Notes: generated from the letters alone by a model not told the origin. A DNA stretch of 64,000 nt from Streptomyces sp. NBS 14/10 (GCF_002224125.1 NZ_NCSM01000010.1:1-64000), one strand, 5' to 3'; shown: positions 1 through 8,434, counted from the first letter of the stretch. Numbers and translations are program-made.

Positions 1-352
1 CATTCTGCAAGGACCCCTTAGGCGATCCACGTGGGTCTTCGCGGCCGCTTGTTCTGCTGGCAGTAGACCGTCTGAGCGATACGGCCTGCCCCCGCACCTC
101 CTCCCCCGTGAGGCATCGTTTTTTAGCCACATCTGAAAGAGCGAACGCCACCTCTTCGGCGACCATGTTTCGCCAGGCTATTGGCTCCTCTGCACGCCAT
201 TTGGGCAGTTCATCACTGCCTCCATTATTCGTTGCACATGTAGCGAATAAATACTGACCAGAAGGATATTGGCGCGCCAGAATCCATCTCCGCAGGCGCG
301 ACTGAAAGGCTATGCCTGCTATCACTGCACTAGTAACGAAGGCGCCTTGCAT
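1..352 (-). CDS. Hypothetical protein, truncated by window edge
   Basis: An open frame on the minus strand starts at ATG 352, with GGGAG four bases upstream, and runs off the left edge after 117 codons without a stop. The N-terminus is hydrophobic (AFVTSAVIAGIAF), then the protein becomes hydrophilic and Arg/Ser rich. No family is recognised. The 322-546 ORF overlaps its start by about 30 bases, which would fit a two-gene operon. Local GC is lower than in the rest of the window, which suggests acquired DNA. Coding status is likely because of the intact frame and the ribosome binding site, but the product is unknown. Confidence 0.5.
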   Translation of the reverse strand, partial: MQGAFVTSAVIAGIAFQSRLRRWILARQYPSGQYLFATCATNNGGSDELPKWRAEEPIAWRNMVAEEVAFALSDVAKKRCLTGEEVRGQAVSLRRSTASRTSGREDPRGSPKGSLQN

Positions 353-546
353 GTGACTCCCACCGCTGACGAGACGCCCCACTGATCGAATCGCGACCAC
401 TCGACAAGGGGATAACCACGTGCACCAGTGCCGATTAACAGAACATGCTGATCAACACCAGCCCTGTACGCATGCCACCGGGTGTCAGGCCACCCCGGGT
501 CCGGCGCGGAACTCGTCTCTGCTGCCCTGGTTTCTGGCGACGGCAA
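322..546 (-). CDS. Small hypothetical ORF (74 aa)
   Basis: A 74-codon minus-strand ORF begins at TTG 546 with no convincing ribosome binding site. The product is polar with a short hydrophobic run (HVLLIGTGARGYPLVEW). The stop lies inside the start of the next minus-strand gene, which would permit translational coupling. Nothing identifies a family. It may be a real upstream operon member or a chance frame in lower-GC DNA. Confidence 0.3.
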   Translation of the reverse strand: MPSPETRAAETSSAPDPGWPDTRWHAYRAGVDQHVLLIGTGARGYPLVEWSRFDQWGVSSAVGVTCKAPSLLVQ

Positions 547-605
547 CTCTGCTTGGGTCTGTTGCAGCTGTGATCACAGCGATCAGGAGCTAGAGGACGT
601 GTCCG

Positions 606-695
606 ATGGACGATTCCGTTTCTCGCAAACCCTTCCAGGGAATGCTCTATTCACACGGTGAGACGATTTCAGCGAGGCGGGGGGCCTGCTCATGA
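606..695 (+). CDS. Very short ORF (29 aa) coupled to next gene
   Basis: ATG 606 follows a GAGGAC-like ribosome binding site. The frame ends at TGA 693-695, overlapping the ATG of the next ORF by four bases (ATGA), which is the usual arrangement for translational coupling. The 29-residue product begins MDDSVSRKPFQGMLY and ends in Cys-Ser. It matches no family I know. It could be a leader or a small peptide gene, and its short length makes the call weak. Confidence 0.3.
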   Translation: MDDSVSRKPFQGMLYSHGETISARRGACS

Positions 696-1006
696 GCGGT
701 ACGTCACGGTCGCATCAGAACGGCGCGGAGGCAGGGGACACGGCACCTGAGCCGGAGCGCCACAAGGTGAAGCAGATCGCGCTCAGGCCGCCCGCTGCGG
801 GACCGCTGCCCGAGCGCGACCACGACCGTTTCGGCGACGAGCACCCCGACCCCCTTGCCTCACTGCTGGCCAAGGTCAACAACGGGGAGGCCATCCCGAC
901 TCCTGGAGGCAGGGCAGGCAGCGAAGACCGCGATATCCACGAGGAGGAGTGGCGGGCACACGATCGCCACGGCCCCTATGGACAAGGGCGTCGTCGCAGG
1001 AATTGA
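692..1006 (+). CDS. Hypothetical hydrophilic protein (104 aa)
   Basis: ATG 692 lies after a G-rich stretch and overlaps the stop of the 29-aa ORF upstream. The 104-residue product is strongly hydrophilic, rich in Glu/Asp/Arg/Pro/Gly, has no hydrophobic core, and ends in RRRRN, so it is probably largely disordered. No domain is recognised. Its distance from the convergent deaminase gene (end 1126) leaves about 120 bases without a gene. Confidence 0.4.
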   Translation: MSGTSRSHQNGAEAGDTAPEPERHKVKQIALRPPAAGPLPERDHDRFGDEHPDPLASLLAKVNNGEAIPTPGGRAGSEDRDIHEEEWRAHDRHGPYGQGRRRRN

Positions 1007-1125
1007 CGCGACTCGGCTTCTGCCGTTCACCGACGCCGCCACCGGTCACTAGCCCGGCAAGCTCACACCACGGCAGGCCGGGCAATGATCAAAGGCTCTT
1101 GCGCTGCTCCACGCTGTGGACAGAG

Positions 1126-2016
1126 CTAATGGCTTAGGCTGACTCGCTTCGCGGTCAGACGCACATACCGGCTGAACGGCCTTACCTCAACTAGTTGAAA
1201 TTCTCCAGGGATCAACTCCAGCCCCTGCCCACCTGCTGCGGTCGGTCCGGATGATGGCAGAGTGCCAGGTACGTCAACGATCACGCGGTCCACAGCGTCA
1301 GCGAGCAACCGCGCCACTTCGTTGGAACTGTTTTCGATCAGCACCGTACGCGCGCCCGCCTCGGCCAAGGCGCGCAAAGCTTTCGTGGGCTCGTCGCCAA
1401 GCGGGGGAACCGGGACGCTGAAGGAATCTCCACCATGGCCGCCTGGTGTGCCTTCCTCGATCGTGCCATTCCGACGAATCACAAGATCGTGCGTGCGGCG
1501 CAACTCGTTGAAACCCTCGCCGTCGTGATCCTCGTCGGCACCGAGGGTGTACGCCCACGTGATGTGTGGCCTTCCCGTGCGCAGCGAGTGCAGCCACGGG
1601 CCCAGCACAAGCAACGCTTCCTGCTCCAGAACGCCCCGCTCCACCTCGATGCCGGCATGTTCCAGCACCGCCGCGCCACCCTCCCCGCGTGAGGTGGGAT
1701 CCATGACGGCCATCAGGACTCGGGACACCTTCGCGTCGATCAGCGCCTGTCGGCACGGCGGGGTCCGACCGTGGTGGTTGCACGGCTCCAGCGTCACGAC
1801 GGCCGTGCCACCCTCGGCCCGCTCCCCCGCTGCGGTCAGCGCGTTCACTTCGGCGTGGTGGTCTCCCTTGCGGAGGTGGTACCCCTCCCCGACCGGTACA
1901 CCGTCGCGGTCGAGGATCACGCACCCAACGGGCGGGTTCGGGCTCGTCGTCCCAAGACCTTGGGCGGAGATGGCGATTGCTCGCCGCATGGCCGCTAGTT
2001 CGTTCGGCGTGGCCAT
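1126..2016 (-). CDS. RibD-like cytidine/pterin-type deaminase with degenerate reductase half
   Basis: The N-terminal half is a clear RibD deaminase domain. It has the zinc site H54-A-E56 and PC-N-H-H-G-R-T-P-P-C with Cys79 and Cys88. In riboflavin synthesis this domain deaminates the pyrimidine intermediate made by RibA. The C-terminal half (about residues 145-296) starts like the RibD reductase (RPHITWAY) but lacks the normal K-x-x-x-x-x-DG region and is short, 296 aa in total against about 360 for full RibD. It may therefore not reduce. The ATG overlaps the stop of the upstream regulator (TGATG), so the two genes are one operon. A role outside bulk riboflavin synthesis, on a modified nucleobase or pyrimidine, is an inference. 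Confidence 0.75.
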   Translation of the reverse strand: MATPNELAAMRRAIAISAQGLGTTSPNPPVGCVILDRDGVPVGEGYHLRKGDHHAEVNALTAAGERAEGGTAVVTLEPCNHHGRTPPCRQALIDAKVSRVLMAVMDPTSRGEGGAAVLEHAGIEVERGVLEQEALLVLGPWLHSLRTGRPHITWAYTLGADEDHDGEGFNELRRTHDLVIRRNGTIEEGTPGGHGGDSFSVPVPPLGDEPTKALRALAEAGARTVLIENSSNEVARLLADAVDRVIVDVPGTLPSSGPTAAGGQGLELIPGEFQLVEVRPFSRYVRLTAKRVSLSH

Positions 2017-3563
2017 CAGAACCCCGCATTCTCCTTGACTGCGTCCAGTAGGTCCCGCACCGCTGGAACATTACTCGCCGCCGCAAGCGCGTTGATCGCC
2101 GTGACTGCCTCTTGCAGAGTGCGCCCGGAGCCTGAGCCGCGGGCCATATCGAGGACCGATGCGGCCTCGGCTGCGGCCTGCTCGTATTCCCGGATGCCCA
2201 CGTACGCCATGGCAAGGCGCGCCTGGGCAAACCCTCGGTCTCGCTGGTAGACGTCCGGAAGCCCAGCCAACGCGGTTTGGAAGGTCGCTACCGCACGGTC
2301 CGGACGCGAGAGGTTCAGCCAGCAATTCGCGCGCTGGATCTCGATATAGCTGGGCGTACAAAAGTCGCCGTGACCTGATCGCGCATCCCCGGATGAATCC
2401 ACGGAAGCGGCGAATTCGTGGGCCTCGTCCATTTTTCCATGACAGGCGATTTCGTCGCCGTCGAGCGCCAGGCCCTGCGCTTCCTGCTGGATGGCTGCCG
2501 CTTTCATCGGCCTGGTGAGAGCTCGTTCATGGCGCTGCACCGCCTGCGCGAGGCCGATCGTCTGACCCGCGTTCTGCTTCCCCGCTGCGAGCTGGCTCCG
2601 GCGGAACAGAGTCCACGACAACATGGCCTCGTCTCCGGCCTCCATGGCCCATTCCATGGCCCGGCTCGTCCACGTCTCGGCGCTGGCCATGTCCATGGAG
2701 TCCTCGTGAAGCCACGCGGCCGACTCGGCGTACTGGGCAGACAGCTTCAGCACCTCATGCCGGTACTCGCCCCGGCTGTCTTCCAGCAGATCTTGCAAGA
2801 CGTCGAGCTGTTGATGAACGGCCGTAAGAGCATGGCGCGGGCCGAAGAGGTTGTCTGCCCTGACAAGGACGTGCCACATGTCGCGAAGATGCTCGATCGC
2901 CGCTTCGTTCCGCGCTGCGGGAAGTCGGGGCTGCCTCACTGGGTTGGAGCGCACAACCCCGGCCGATACGTTGGCAGGCTTGAGGGCACCATTCCCCTGC
3001 AAGGCGATACCAATAGCATGCCCGAGAAGGGCTCGGCGATTTATCGGCACGATCTGCTCTTTCCCGTCGACGCGCACCGAAACCAAGAGGATTTCGGGTA
3101 GCGCATCCGCATCCGCCGAATCCGCTGGGTCCACGTGAACGGTCGGCAGACCGGAAGTCGTCTCTATTTGGAGTGCGGACGATGATTCGCCCGGGCCATC
3201 CAGGCCACTTCGAGCGTAGTCACGGGTTTGGGTGATGGCGTCCGTTGCCGGGGTACCCTCCCACGGACGCTCGGGGAGGTCGAGCATGTGGCCGGGAATG
3301 CCCAGACCGTCGGCGATGCGTTCCATGACGGCCTGACCGCGAATACCCCGAACACCTCGGATCACGTCGCCGACCCGGGAGCTGGTCATCTTGTCAACGG
3401 CTGCGGCAATTTCGGCATAGCTCGCTGGTCCTCGCCTGTTGTCGAGCCGGAAGATCTCCCCGAACTCCCGTCGCCTGCATGCCCGTTTCAGATCTTCGCT
3501 CTGCAAGAGGCGGTCCGGGATCGTGAGGGGGTACCCGCTGCGTCTGGCTTCACGTTCACTCAT
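2016..3563 (-). CDS. HTH regulator with C-terminal TPR-like repeats (515 aa)
   Basis: The first 110 residues contain an XRE-type helix-turn-helix region (SYAEIAAAVDKMTSSRVGDV then VMERIADGLGIPGHML). A linker follows, then helical repeats from about residue 230 to the end that look like TPRs (for example FAQARLAMAYVGIREYEQAAAEAASVL). Large HTH-TPR proteins of this architecture are common in Streptomyces as signal-responsive regulators. The gene is translationally coupled to the RibD-like gene downstream, so it probably controls that gene. Divergent to it, after 137 bases containing several GGG...CCC palindromes, is a broken ATPase gene. Confidence 0.75.
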   Translation of the reverse strand: MSEREARRSGYPLTIPDRLLQSEDLKRACRRREFGEIFRLDNRRGPASYAEIAAAVDKMTSSRVGDVIRGVRGIRGQAVMERIADGLGIPGHMLDLPERPWEGTPATDAITQTRDYARSGLDGPGESSSALQIETTSGLPTVHVDPADSADADALPEILLVSVRVDGKEQIVPINRRALLGHAIGIALQGNGALKPANVSAGVVRSNPVRQPRLPAARNEAAIEHLRDMWHVLVRADNLFGPRHALTAVHQQLDVLQDLLEDSRGEYRHEVLKLSAQYAESAAWLHEDSMDMASAETWTSRAMEWAMEAGDEAMLSWTLFRRSQLAAGKQNAGQTIGLAQAVQRHERALTRPMKAAAIQQEAQGLALDGDEIACHGKMDEAHEFAASVDSSGDARSGHGDFCTPSYIEIQRANCWLNLSRPDRAVATFQTALAGLPDVYQRDRGFAQARLAMAYVGIREYEQAAAEAASVLDMARGSGSGRTLQEAVTAINALAAASNVPAVRDLLDAVKENAGF

Positions 3564-3624
3564 GGGCGGCTCGCGAGGGTGTAGGGACGTGCGCGTCAGT
3601 CCAGCGTAGATCGCGCCACCTGCT

Positions 3625-3680
3625 GGGGTACCCCAATTCGCCCCTGGGAGTACCCCATTGGGTGTCCCGAACAGGGTCCC
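3625..3680. promoter_or_regulatory. Cluster of GGG-N-CCC palindromes between divergent genes
   Basis: Four related dyads lie in 56 bases: GGGGTACCCC at 3625-3634, GGGAGTACCCC at 3646-3656, GGGTGTCCC at 3660-3668 and GGGTCCC at 3674-3680. They sit between the start of the HTH/TPR regulator (3563, minus) and the ATPase pseudogene (3701, plus). The likely role is operator DNA for the divergent promoters, perhaps bound by the adjacent regulator. That is an inference from position and symmetry. Confidence 0.45.
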
Positions 3681-3700
3681 TCACCTGCACGCTTGTAGCC

Positions 3701-4188
3701 ATGAAGCCAGAGCGGACGAACCCGAGTGAGCGTGAGGTGGTCCGGCGTTGGGCCCGCCATCCGCGTTCTGTCAGCCTGGCACGCGCCGACTTGCGTAAGG
3801 CCCTGAGCGGTTGAGGCCTGGCGACCGTCGAGGACGTGGCGGTCCTGGTGCTGTCCGAGCTGGTGACGAACGCCGTTCGCCATGCACGGGTGTCGCCTGG
3901 CCGGGAGATCGAGACCCGGTACCTGCTCCAGGGGGAGAGCGTACGGATCGAGGTTCACGACGCCTCGGACGAGCGACCCAAGCTGAAGATCCCGAGCGTT
4001 GAAGTCCCACATGGCAGAGGGCTGGTCCTGGTGGAAGCGCTCGCGGACCGGTGGGGTGTGACCCCGCGTCCCCGGTGGTTGGCAAGTCGGTGTGGGCCGT
4101 GCTGACGGCTCCTAGCTCGGATGTTGGTCAAGGGATGAAGGGTGGGATGCGGCATGGCGAAGCGGACACCGAAATGGACGGCACATGA
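3701..4188 (+). pseudogene. Broken RsbW/anti-sigma-like ATP-binding protein
   Basis: The frame from ATG 3701 reads as the N-terminus of a Streptomyces HATPase_c regulator (HPRSVSLARADLRKAL) and then meets TGA at 3812-3814, after 37 codons. The same frame continues with GLATVEDVAVLVLSELVTNAVRHA, the typical N-box region, so the stop probably replaced a Trp codon (TGG). The G-box-like HGRGLVLVEALADRWG follows. The family's C-terminal VGKSVWAVL appears only in the -1 shifted frame after about 4072. One nonsense mutation and one frameshift therefore inactivate the gene. The shifted frame ends at 4188 and overlaps the next gene's start. Confidence 0.8.
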
Positions 4189-4357
4189 GCCGGACATCAT
4201 CACTGCGTACCGAGACGGCATGCGGGTCATAGAGATTCAGCGACGGTTCGGCATAGCGAGCACGATGCTCTACGACCTGCTTCATCGCAGAGGCGTACCG
4301 CTGCGCTCGGGCGGACGACAGGTTCCCTGGTGGGAAGGTGGCGCGCTGCTGCCTTAG
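4154..4357 (+). CDS. Small helix-turn-helix protein (67 aa)
   Basis: ATG 4154 has GGTGGGA six bases upstream and is preferred over GTG 4142. The product begins MAKRTPKWTAHEPD and contains a homeodomain/Hin-like helix-turn-helix (IEIQRRFGIASTMLYDLLHRRGV), so it is probably a DNA-binding protein. It follows the broken ATPase gene with a short overlap. Its stop codon is the first base triplet of a 186-base sequence repeated at 8881-9069. Targets are unknown. Confidence 0.55.
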   Translation: MAKRTPKWTAHEPDIITAYRDGMRVIEIQRRFGIASTMLYDLLHRRGVPLRSGGRQVPWWEGGALLP

Positions 4358-4540
4358 AGACGGGGCGGGGGCTGCCGCGCCCCGGGAAGGACCCGGTGGC
4401 CCTCGCCCTCCAACTCCCCTCGGCTCAGTGTCCGTGAGGCAAGCACACATCCTGTGAACTCCCCCGCCTCACTGACGTCACACGCTGCGCCCGGGGGTGG
4501 CGGCGGACCCGCACTGTCCGTCGTCTGCGGTCCGGCTCTC
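4355..4540 (+). repeat. Diverged direct repeat, copy 1, starting at a stop codon
   Basis: The segment resembles 8881-9069, sharing blocks such as GCTGCCGCGCCCCGGGAAGG, GTGAGGCAAGCACAC and GGCGGACC. Each copy begins at the TAG stop of an unrelated gene. The first 50 bases form a G+C-rich hairpin, weaker here than in copy 2, and probably terminate the HTH gene. The conserved remainder has no open frame that I trust. This copy lies outside AICE-1 and copy 2 lies inside it. Confidence 0.7.
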
Positions 4541-4707
4541 CGTGATCTTCATATCCGCTTGGCGGGTGGACGGCCGGACCGCGCATGAGTGGCCCCCGGC
4601 CCTGCCGAGATCACCGCTGATCCCGGCTGGGGCGGGCCGGTCGAGCCATACGGCAGCGGTCCAGCCGATCGGCTTCCGCGCCTACGGCACACCCATGTGT
4701 CGTTGCC

Positions 4708-5016
4708 TCAAGAGAGCAGGGCCGAGGTGGCCATTCGGTGCAGGCGCCGACAGTATCCGAGCTCTTCCGTATCGGTGATCACCGGCAGGGCTCGATCGAC
4801 GTCCGCGATGCAGTCGCGCAGTATCCGGTGGCGCTCTGCGTCGAGGAAGCCGCCGTTGTTCTGCCGGGTGGAAACGCACCCGGCGATGGCCGCGTCGAGC
4901 AGCACGACGTCGATGCCCGCCGGCTCCGAGCCGCGCAGTCCGGTCGGGAATGGCGTGCCCAGGTGTTCCTGCCACAGACGGGCCAGGGTCACCTCACGCT
5001 CACCCGCTCCGCTCAT
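4708..5016 (-). CDS. Conserved Streptomyces hypothetical protein (102 aa)
   Basis: ATG 5016 is preceded by GGAAGGTGAG at good spacing, so it is preferred over the upstream in-frame start at 5058. The product (MSGAGEREVTLARLWQEHL ... CIADVDRALPVITDTEELGYCRRLHRMA) resembles a short helical Streptomyces protein family that I recognise by pattern only. Function is unknown. It is the last gene before the left attachment repeat of AICE-1 and probably belongs to the flanking chromosome. Confidence 0.6.
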   Translation of the reverse strand: MSGAGEREVTLARLWQEHLGTPFPTGLRGSEPAGIDVVLLDAAIAGCVSTRQNNGGFLDAERHRILRDCIADVDRALPVITDTEELGYCRRLHRMATSALLS

Positions 5017-5062
5017 ACGGCTCACCTTCCCGTAGACGTTTTGGCCGCGAGCGCACACCGTC

Positions 5063-5165
5063 TGCTGTCAACACATACGCCAGAGGCCCCTTCCGATGAT
5101 CGGAAGGGGCCTCTGGCCTGGGGCGCGCTCGGCAGGATTCGAACCTGCAACCTCTTGATCCGTAG
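5063..5165. repeat. attL of AICE-1: duplicated tRNA-Arg 3' end and terminator
   Basis: This 103-base segment matches 16958-17060 with three visible mismatches. It contains a hairpin with a 15-bp stem (5081-5115) and the 3' 42 bases of tRNA-Arg (5124-5165, minus strand, acceptor GCGCTCG and T-arm). The tRNA match stops in the anticodon loop. This is the half tRNA left behind when an element integrates into the 3' part of a tRNA gene and restores it with its own copy. Confidence 0.9.
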
Positions 5166-5249
5166 GTTCGGGCGGGGGCCTGATAGCAGCCTCGGCCGTG
5201 CTCCGAAGCGGTGCCTGTACTGGGCCCCCGGAAGGCGCCGTGTGCCGAC

Positions 5250-5273
5250 GTTGCTGTCAACGTTGCTGTCACC
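5250..5273 (+). promoter_or_regulatory. Tandem GTTGCTGTCA(A/C)C repeats, left end of AICE-1
   Basis: Two adjacent 12-mers, GTTGCTGTCAAC then GTTGCTGTCACC, lie about 85 bases inside attL. The same pair in the opposite order occurs at 16943-16969 beside attR. Short repeats at both ends of an integrative element are typical of arm-type binding sites for its tyrosine integrase or for Xis. Protein binding is inferred. Confidence 0.55.
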
Positions 5274-5729
5274 CGCAGCCCACTGACCATAAGACTTTCG
5301 GAATCATCTCCCGTAGCTCGATGGGGACCTGCCGAGTCGCCAGTCGCTGGGCTTGTGGCCGCACATCGATTCCTCAGCAGCCGCATCCGCGCAGGCCACG
5401 ACCTCTTCGTCCCGAACTACGGGCCGGACGGTCGCTGAGGTCTGCTGGGCTGGTCAGCCGGTCGGCTGGGGCCGGTGTCGGTCGGCTGTGGTTGAGGCGG
5501 TTGCTGTACTTCGCTGCTGTACAGCACTCGCTGACGTGACCACGGCGCGCCGCCAACAGGCGCTGTGCGGCGGACTGCCCGCAGAGTCTCTGAATCTTGA
5601 TCTTTGGGTGAGAAGCAGCCCATCGACGCAATCCGGCCATAGCCTTGCAGCGACTCCTCAAGCAAGGTTGCTGACCGCAGAATTGCGGCATGATTCTGGT
5701 CGACTAAGTGGCTGCTGCGAGGGGGACGA
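5274..5729. other. Non-coding left end of AICE-1
   Basis: No gene is convincing here. Plus-strand frames such as 5211-5438 lack a ribosome binding site and a recognisable product, and the longer frames are shadows of the next gene. The stretch probably holds attachment-site DNA and the promoter of the membrane protein gene. Confidence 0.4.
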
Positions 5730-6389
5730 ATGGCCGCTACGACACCGCCCGTGCCTCCCGAGCCGCCGCCTTCCCCTCCGCCGGGACCTGGCGCGACGCC
5801 TCGACGTTTCGGGCAGCTGGCTTCGTGGATCTCTGCGATCACAGGCATCTTGGGGCTGGTGCTCGGCTTCTACGGGCTTCCGGTCGTGGTCAACTCACCG
5901 ACGGCCGAGAAAGCCCCTGCCCCAGCCACGCCTTCGGTGCCGGTTGAGACGACTTCGCCGTCGCCGTCGGCATCCTCGGGAACGCCTTCGCCCTCGGCGA
6001 GGACAAGCAAGCCGACGAAGAAGCCCTCGGACGTCTTCAAGTCCTTGACTCTGGAGATTGCCGAGGATTACGGAATCAGCCTGGACGATGATCCAATGCG
6101 CCCGGTCAGCCGAGACTATGACAAGGAGCTCTACTGGTACGACGGCGCTCTCTATGTCGGAGAGGGTGCCCAGATGGTGGTGTTGCATCGCCAGGAAAGC
6201 GGCACGTACCAGACGTGCAGCACTGTGACGCGCTTTGAGGATTACGTGAACATTCCCCTTGGGAAGGGAGACCGGTTCTGCCTTATTTCTCCAACGGGAT
6301 TGGTCGCCTTGGTTGAAAACGTCGGCGGTGACGGACCCTATGACGCGTACGTGACATTGAAGTTGACGATCTGGAATGGCTCGTATTAG
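5730..6389 (+). CDS. Single-pass membrane protein with extracytoplasmic domain
   Basis: ATG 5730 follows GAGGGGGA. The 219-residue product has a proline-rich cytosolic N-terminus (residues 1-25), one membrane segment (about 32-53, AITGILGLVLGFYGLPVVV), a Pro/Ser/Thr linker (60-100) and a folded C-terminal domain of about 115 residues with two Cys (about 165 and 186) that could pair outside the cell. No family is recognised. As the first gene inside AICE-1 it is cargo or a surface accessory; a surface-exclusion role would be a guess. Confidence 0.65.
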   Translation: MAATTPPVPPEPPPSPPPGPGATPRRFGQLASWISAITGILGLVLGFYGLPVVVNSPTAEKAPAPATPSVPVETTSPSPSASSGTPSPSARTSKPTKKPSDVFKSLTLEIAEDYGISLDDDPMRPVSRDYDKELYWYDGALYVGEGAQMVVLHRQESGTYQTCSTVTRFEDYVNIPLGKGDRFCLISPTGLVALVENVGGDGPYDAYVTLKLTIWNGSY

Positions 6390-6609
6390 GTCGCGTCTGG
6401 CGGGTCAGTGACGGAGCGCACGGCGGGTCGTTCTCGGCTGCGTGGGACGGAGCGACTCCCAGTCGGGCTCCCTACCCGACCGGGTGCTCGGCGGCCTAGT
6501 AGAACGGTGGTGGATACGATCAAAAACGTGGCCCTGACCTGTATGAATGGGGCCTTTGGCTGTCCGTTGAGGGCTCCGTGGTCCACCAGGGGTCCACAAG
6601 CACGTGACG

Positions 6610-7095
6610 TCAGACGGACTTCTCGGCTGGCGGTTTGCCATGCTCCAGATACACCGGGCGCCCCTGGGCCTTCGCGGTTACGGCTCGCTTCACTCGGCGG
6701 GCGAGTCGTGGGATGAGAAGTTGATCCAGGTCTTCTGCCGCGTGGAACTCGGCGGCCAGCAGCTCGTCAGACGCAAGCTTGATCGACGCTGCCGTGTCCG
6801 GGCTCAGCTCTCCGCCGTCGAAGAGATACAGGACCTTGTCGCCCTCAGCGTCGTTCGGTGCCCAGTCGACCACCAGCAGGGAGCCGATGGGCGGAGTGAT
6901 GCCCAGCTCCTCCTCGACCTCGCGGCGGCATGCGCTCAGGGGCGACTCCCCTGTCTCGATGTACCCGCCCGGAACCTCCCACATGGGCTTGTACGAGGGG
7001 CGGACCAGCAAGACACGATCTTGGGCATCGCAGAACAGCGCACCCGCTGCCATGCGCGGCCGTGCCATCCGCTGTACCTGCTCGTTCTCGGGCAT
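6610..7095 (-). CDS. Nudix hydrolase, Pif-like
   Basis: The Nudix box is complete: G44-x5-E50-x7-R58-E59-V-x-E62-E63-x-G65-I66, within GGYIETGE...CRREVEEELGI. These residues bind the metal that cleaves nucleoside-diphosphate-linked substrates. In pSAM2 a Nudix-motif protein, Pif, gives conjugative immunity against a second copy of the element. Position inside a pSAM2-like AICE, divergent from an HTH regulator, makes the same job plausible but unproven. The length of 161 aa is normal for the superfamily. A general nucleotide-sanitising role is the alternative. Confidence 0.8.
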   Translation of the reverse strand: MPENEQVQRMARPRMAAGALFCDAQDRVLLVRPSYKPMWEVPGGYIETGESPLSACRREVEEELGITPPIGSLLVVDWAPNDAEGDKVLYLFDGGELSPDTAASIKLASDELLAAEFHAAEDLDQLLIPRLARRVKRAVTAKAQGRPVYLEHGKPPAEKSV

Positions 7096-7204
7096 GTCAT
7101 GACCCTACTGGCCGTGGTCCTGAGGGGCTGAACGTGGTCTCTGTGTCTACCGGGACGCGACTCAGCATGTGACACTCGGCCGAGAAGAGTGAGGAGATAC
7201 AACG

Positions 7205-8419
7205 GTGCGTGGCATGACCGACCGCCTCCCATTCGGCGAGCGCGTGAAGTTCTACCGAAAGCGTCGCGGCCTTCATCAGTGGCAACTGGGCGAACTGCTC
7301 AACCGCTCCGAGGACTGGGTGTATCGGGTCGAGAAGGGCCGTATCCCAGTGAACAACGTCAAGATGCTGGCGGACCTGGCTGACGCCCTGCGGGTCCATG
7401 TGGAAGATCTGCAAGGGGCCCCGACGCTCCTCGACGATCACAAAGATCACGCGGGCAGCGTGCCCGCTATTCGCGCCGCTCTGATGCGTTCCCGGCGGCT
7501 GGCTGGCTCCTTGTACGACGCGCGGGAGCCGCTTCGCTTGGAACGCCTCACCGTGGAGGTGAACGACGCCTGGGGCATGTACCAGGATTCCCAGTACGCC
7601 CAGTTGGCCGGCCGCCTTCCGTCGCTTCTCGCTGACGCGCGCATGGCCACACATGAGTATTCCTCGGGGAAGGACAAGGCTCAGGCGCTCCGGCTGTTCG
7701 CCCTGGCGTGTCACGTCACGGCGGCATTCCTCCGCAAGCTGGGTGAGACGAATCTGGCTTGGACGGCTGCCGATCAGGGCGATGTAGCCGCGAATGCCTC
7801 GGGAGATCTGGATGCCATAGTTGCGCTGCGTCGGTGCGTGGCACACGTCCAGCTCGGTGCCGGACTGGCGGAGGAGGCCGTAAGCGTCACCCAGGACGCT
7901 GACGTTGATCTGCCGGATGGCTGGTGGGAGACGTCGCCCGTCTCGCTCTCCCTATACGGAACGCTTCATCTGAATGGGGCTGTCGCGGCTGCGCGGGTGC
8001 GTGACAGGTCTCTGGCCGACCACATGATCGGGAAGGCTCAGCGGGCGGCCGATCGGCTCGGGACAGACGCTAACGAGATGTGGACGGCTTTCGGTCCGAC
8101 CAACGTTGAGATTCATCGTCTGGCGCTGGCGCTTGAGTTCGAGGACGTACGACAGGCTGTCGACATAGCTCCGAGAGTGAAACCCCCTGCCGGGTTCCCC
8201 CCGGAGAGGCGCGCGAGAGCACGTCTCGATGTCGCTCGGGCGTACGGTGAGGCCGGAAGGACGGACGACGCCATCAATCATCTGAAGCGGGCCTACAGGG
8301 CCGCTCCAGAGCAGATGCGCGCACATGAGTTCGCCCGCGACTTGGCGCGTCGGCTGCACAAGCGGAGTGCCCGACGTGACGCTCACGAGCTGGCCGTGGG
8401 CCTTGGTGTGCTTGATTAG
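7205..8419 (+). CDS. XRE-family HTH regulator with TPR-like C-terminus (404 aa)
   Basis: GTG 7205 has GGAG eight bases upstream; ATG 7214 is a possible alternative. Residues 8-65 form an XRE HTH (GERVKFYRKRRGLHQWQLGELL ... VYRVEKGRIP). The remainder is alpha-helical and TPR-like, as in many Streptomyces signal-responsive regulators. It is divergent from the Nudix gene across about 110 bases and ends at a strong bidirectional terminator. It may control the Nudix gene and itself. Ligand and operator are unknown. Confidence 0.8.
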   Translation: MRGMTDRLPFGERVKFYRKRRGLHQWQLGELLNRSEDWVYRVEKGRIPVNNVKMLADLADALRVHVEDLQGAPTLLDDHKDHAGSVPAIRAALMRSRRLAGSLYDAREPLRLERLTVEVNDAWGMYQDSQYAQLAGRLPSLLADARMATHEYSSGKDKAQALRLFALACHVTAAFLRKLGETNLAWTAADQGDVAANASGDLDAIVALRRCVAHVQLGAGLAEEAVSVTQDADVDLPDGWWETSPVSLSLYGTLHLNGAVAAARVRDRSLADHMIGKAQRAADRLGTDANEMWTAFGPTNVEIHRLALALEFEDVRQAVDIAPRVKPPAGFPPERRARARLDVARAYGEAGRTDDAINHLKRAYRAAPEQMRAHEFARDLARRLHKRSARRDAHELAVGLGVLD

Positions 8420-8434
8420 CCGCTGAACTTCGCG

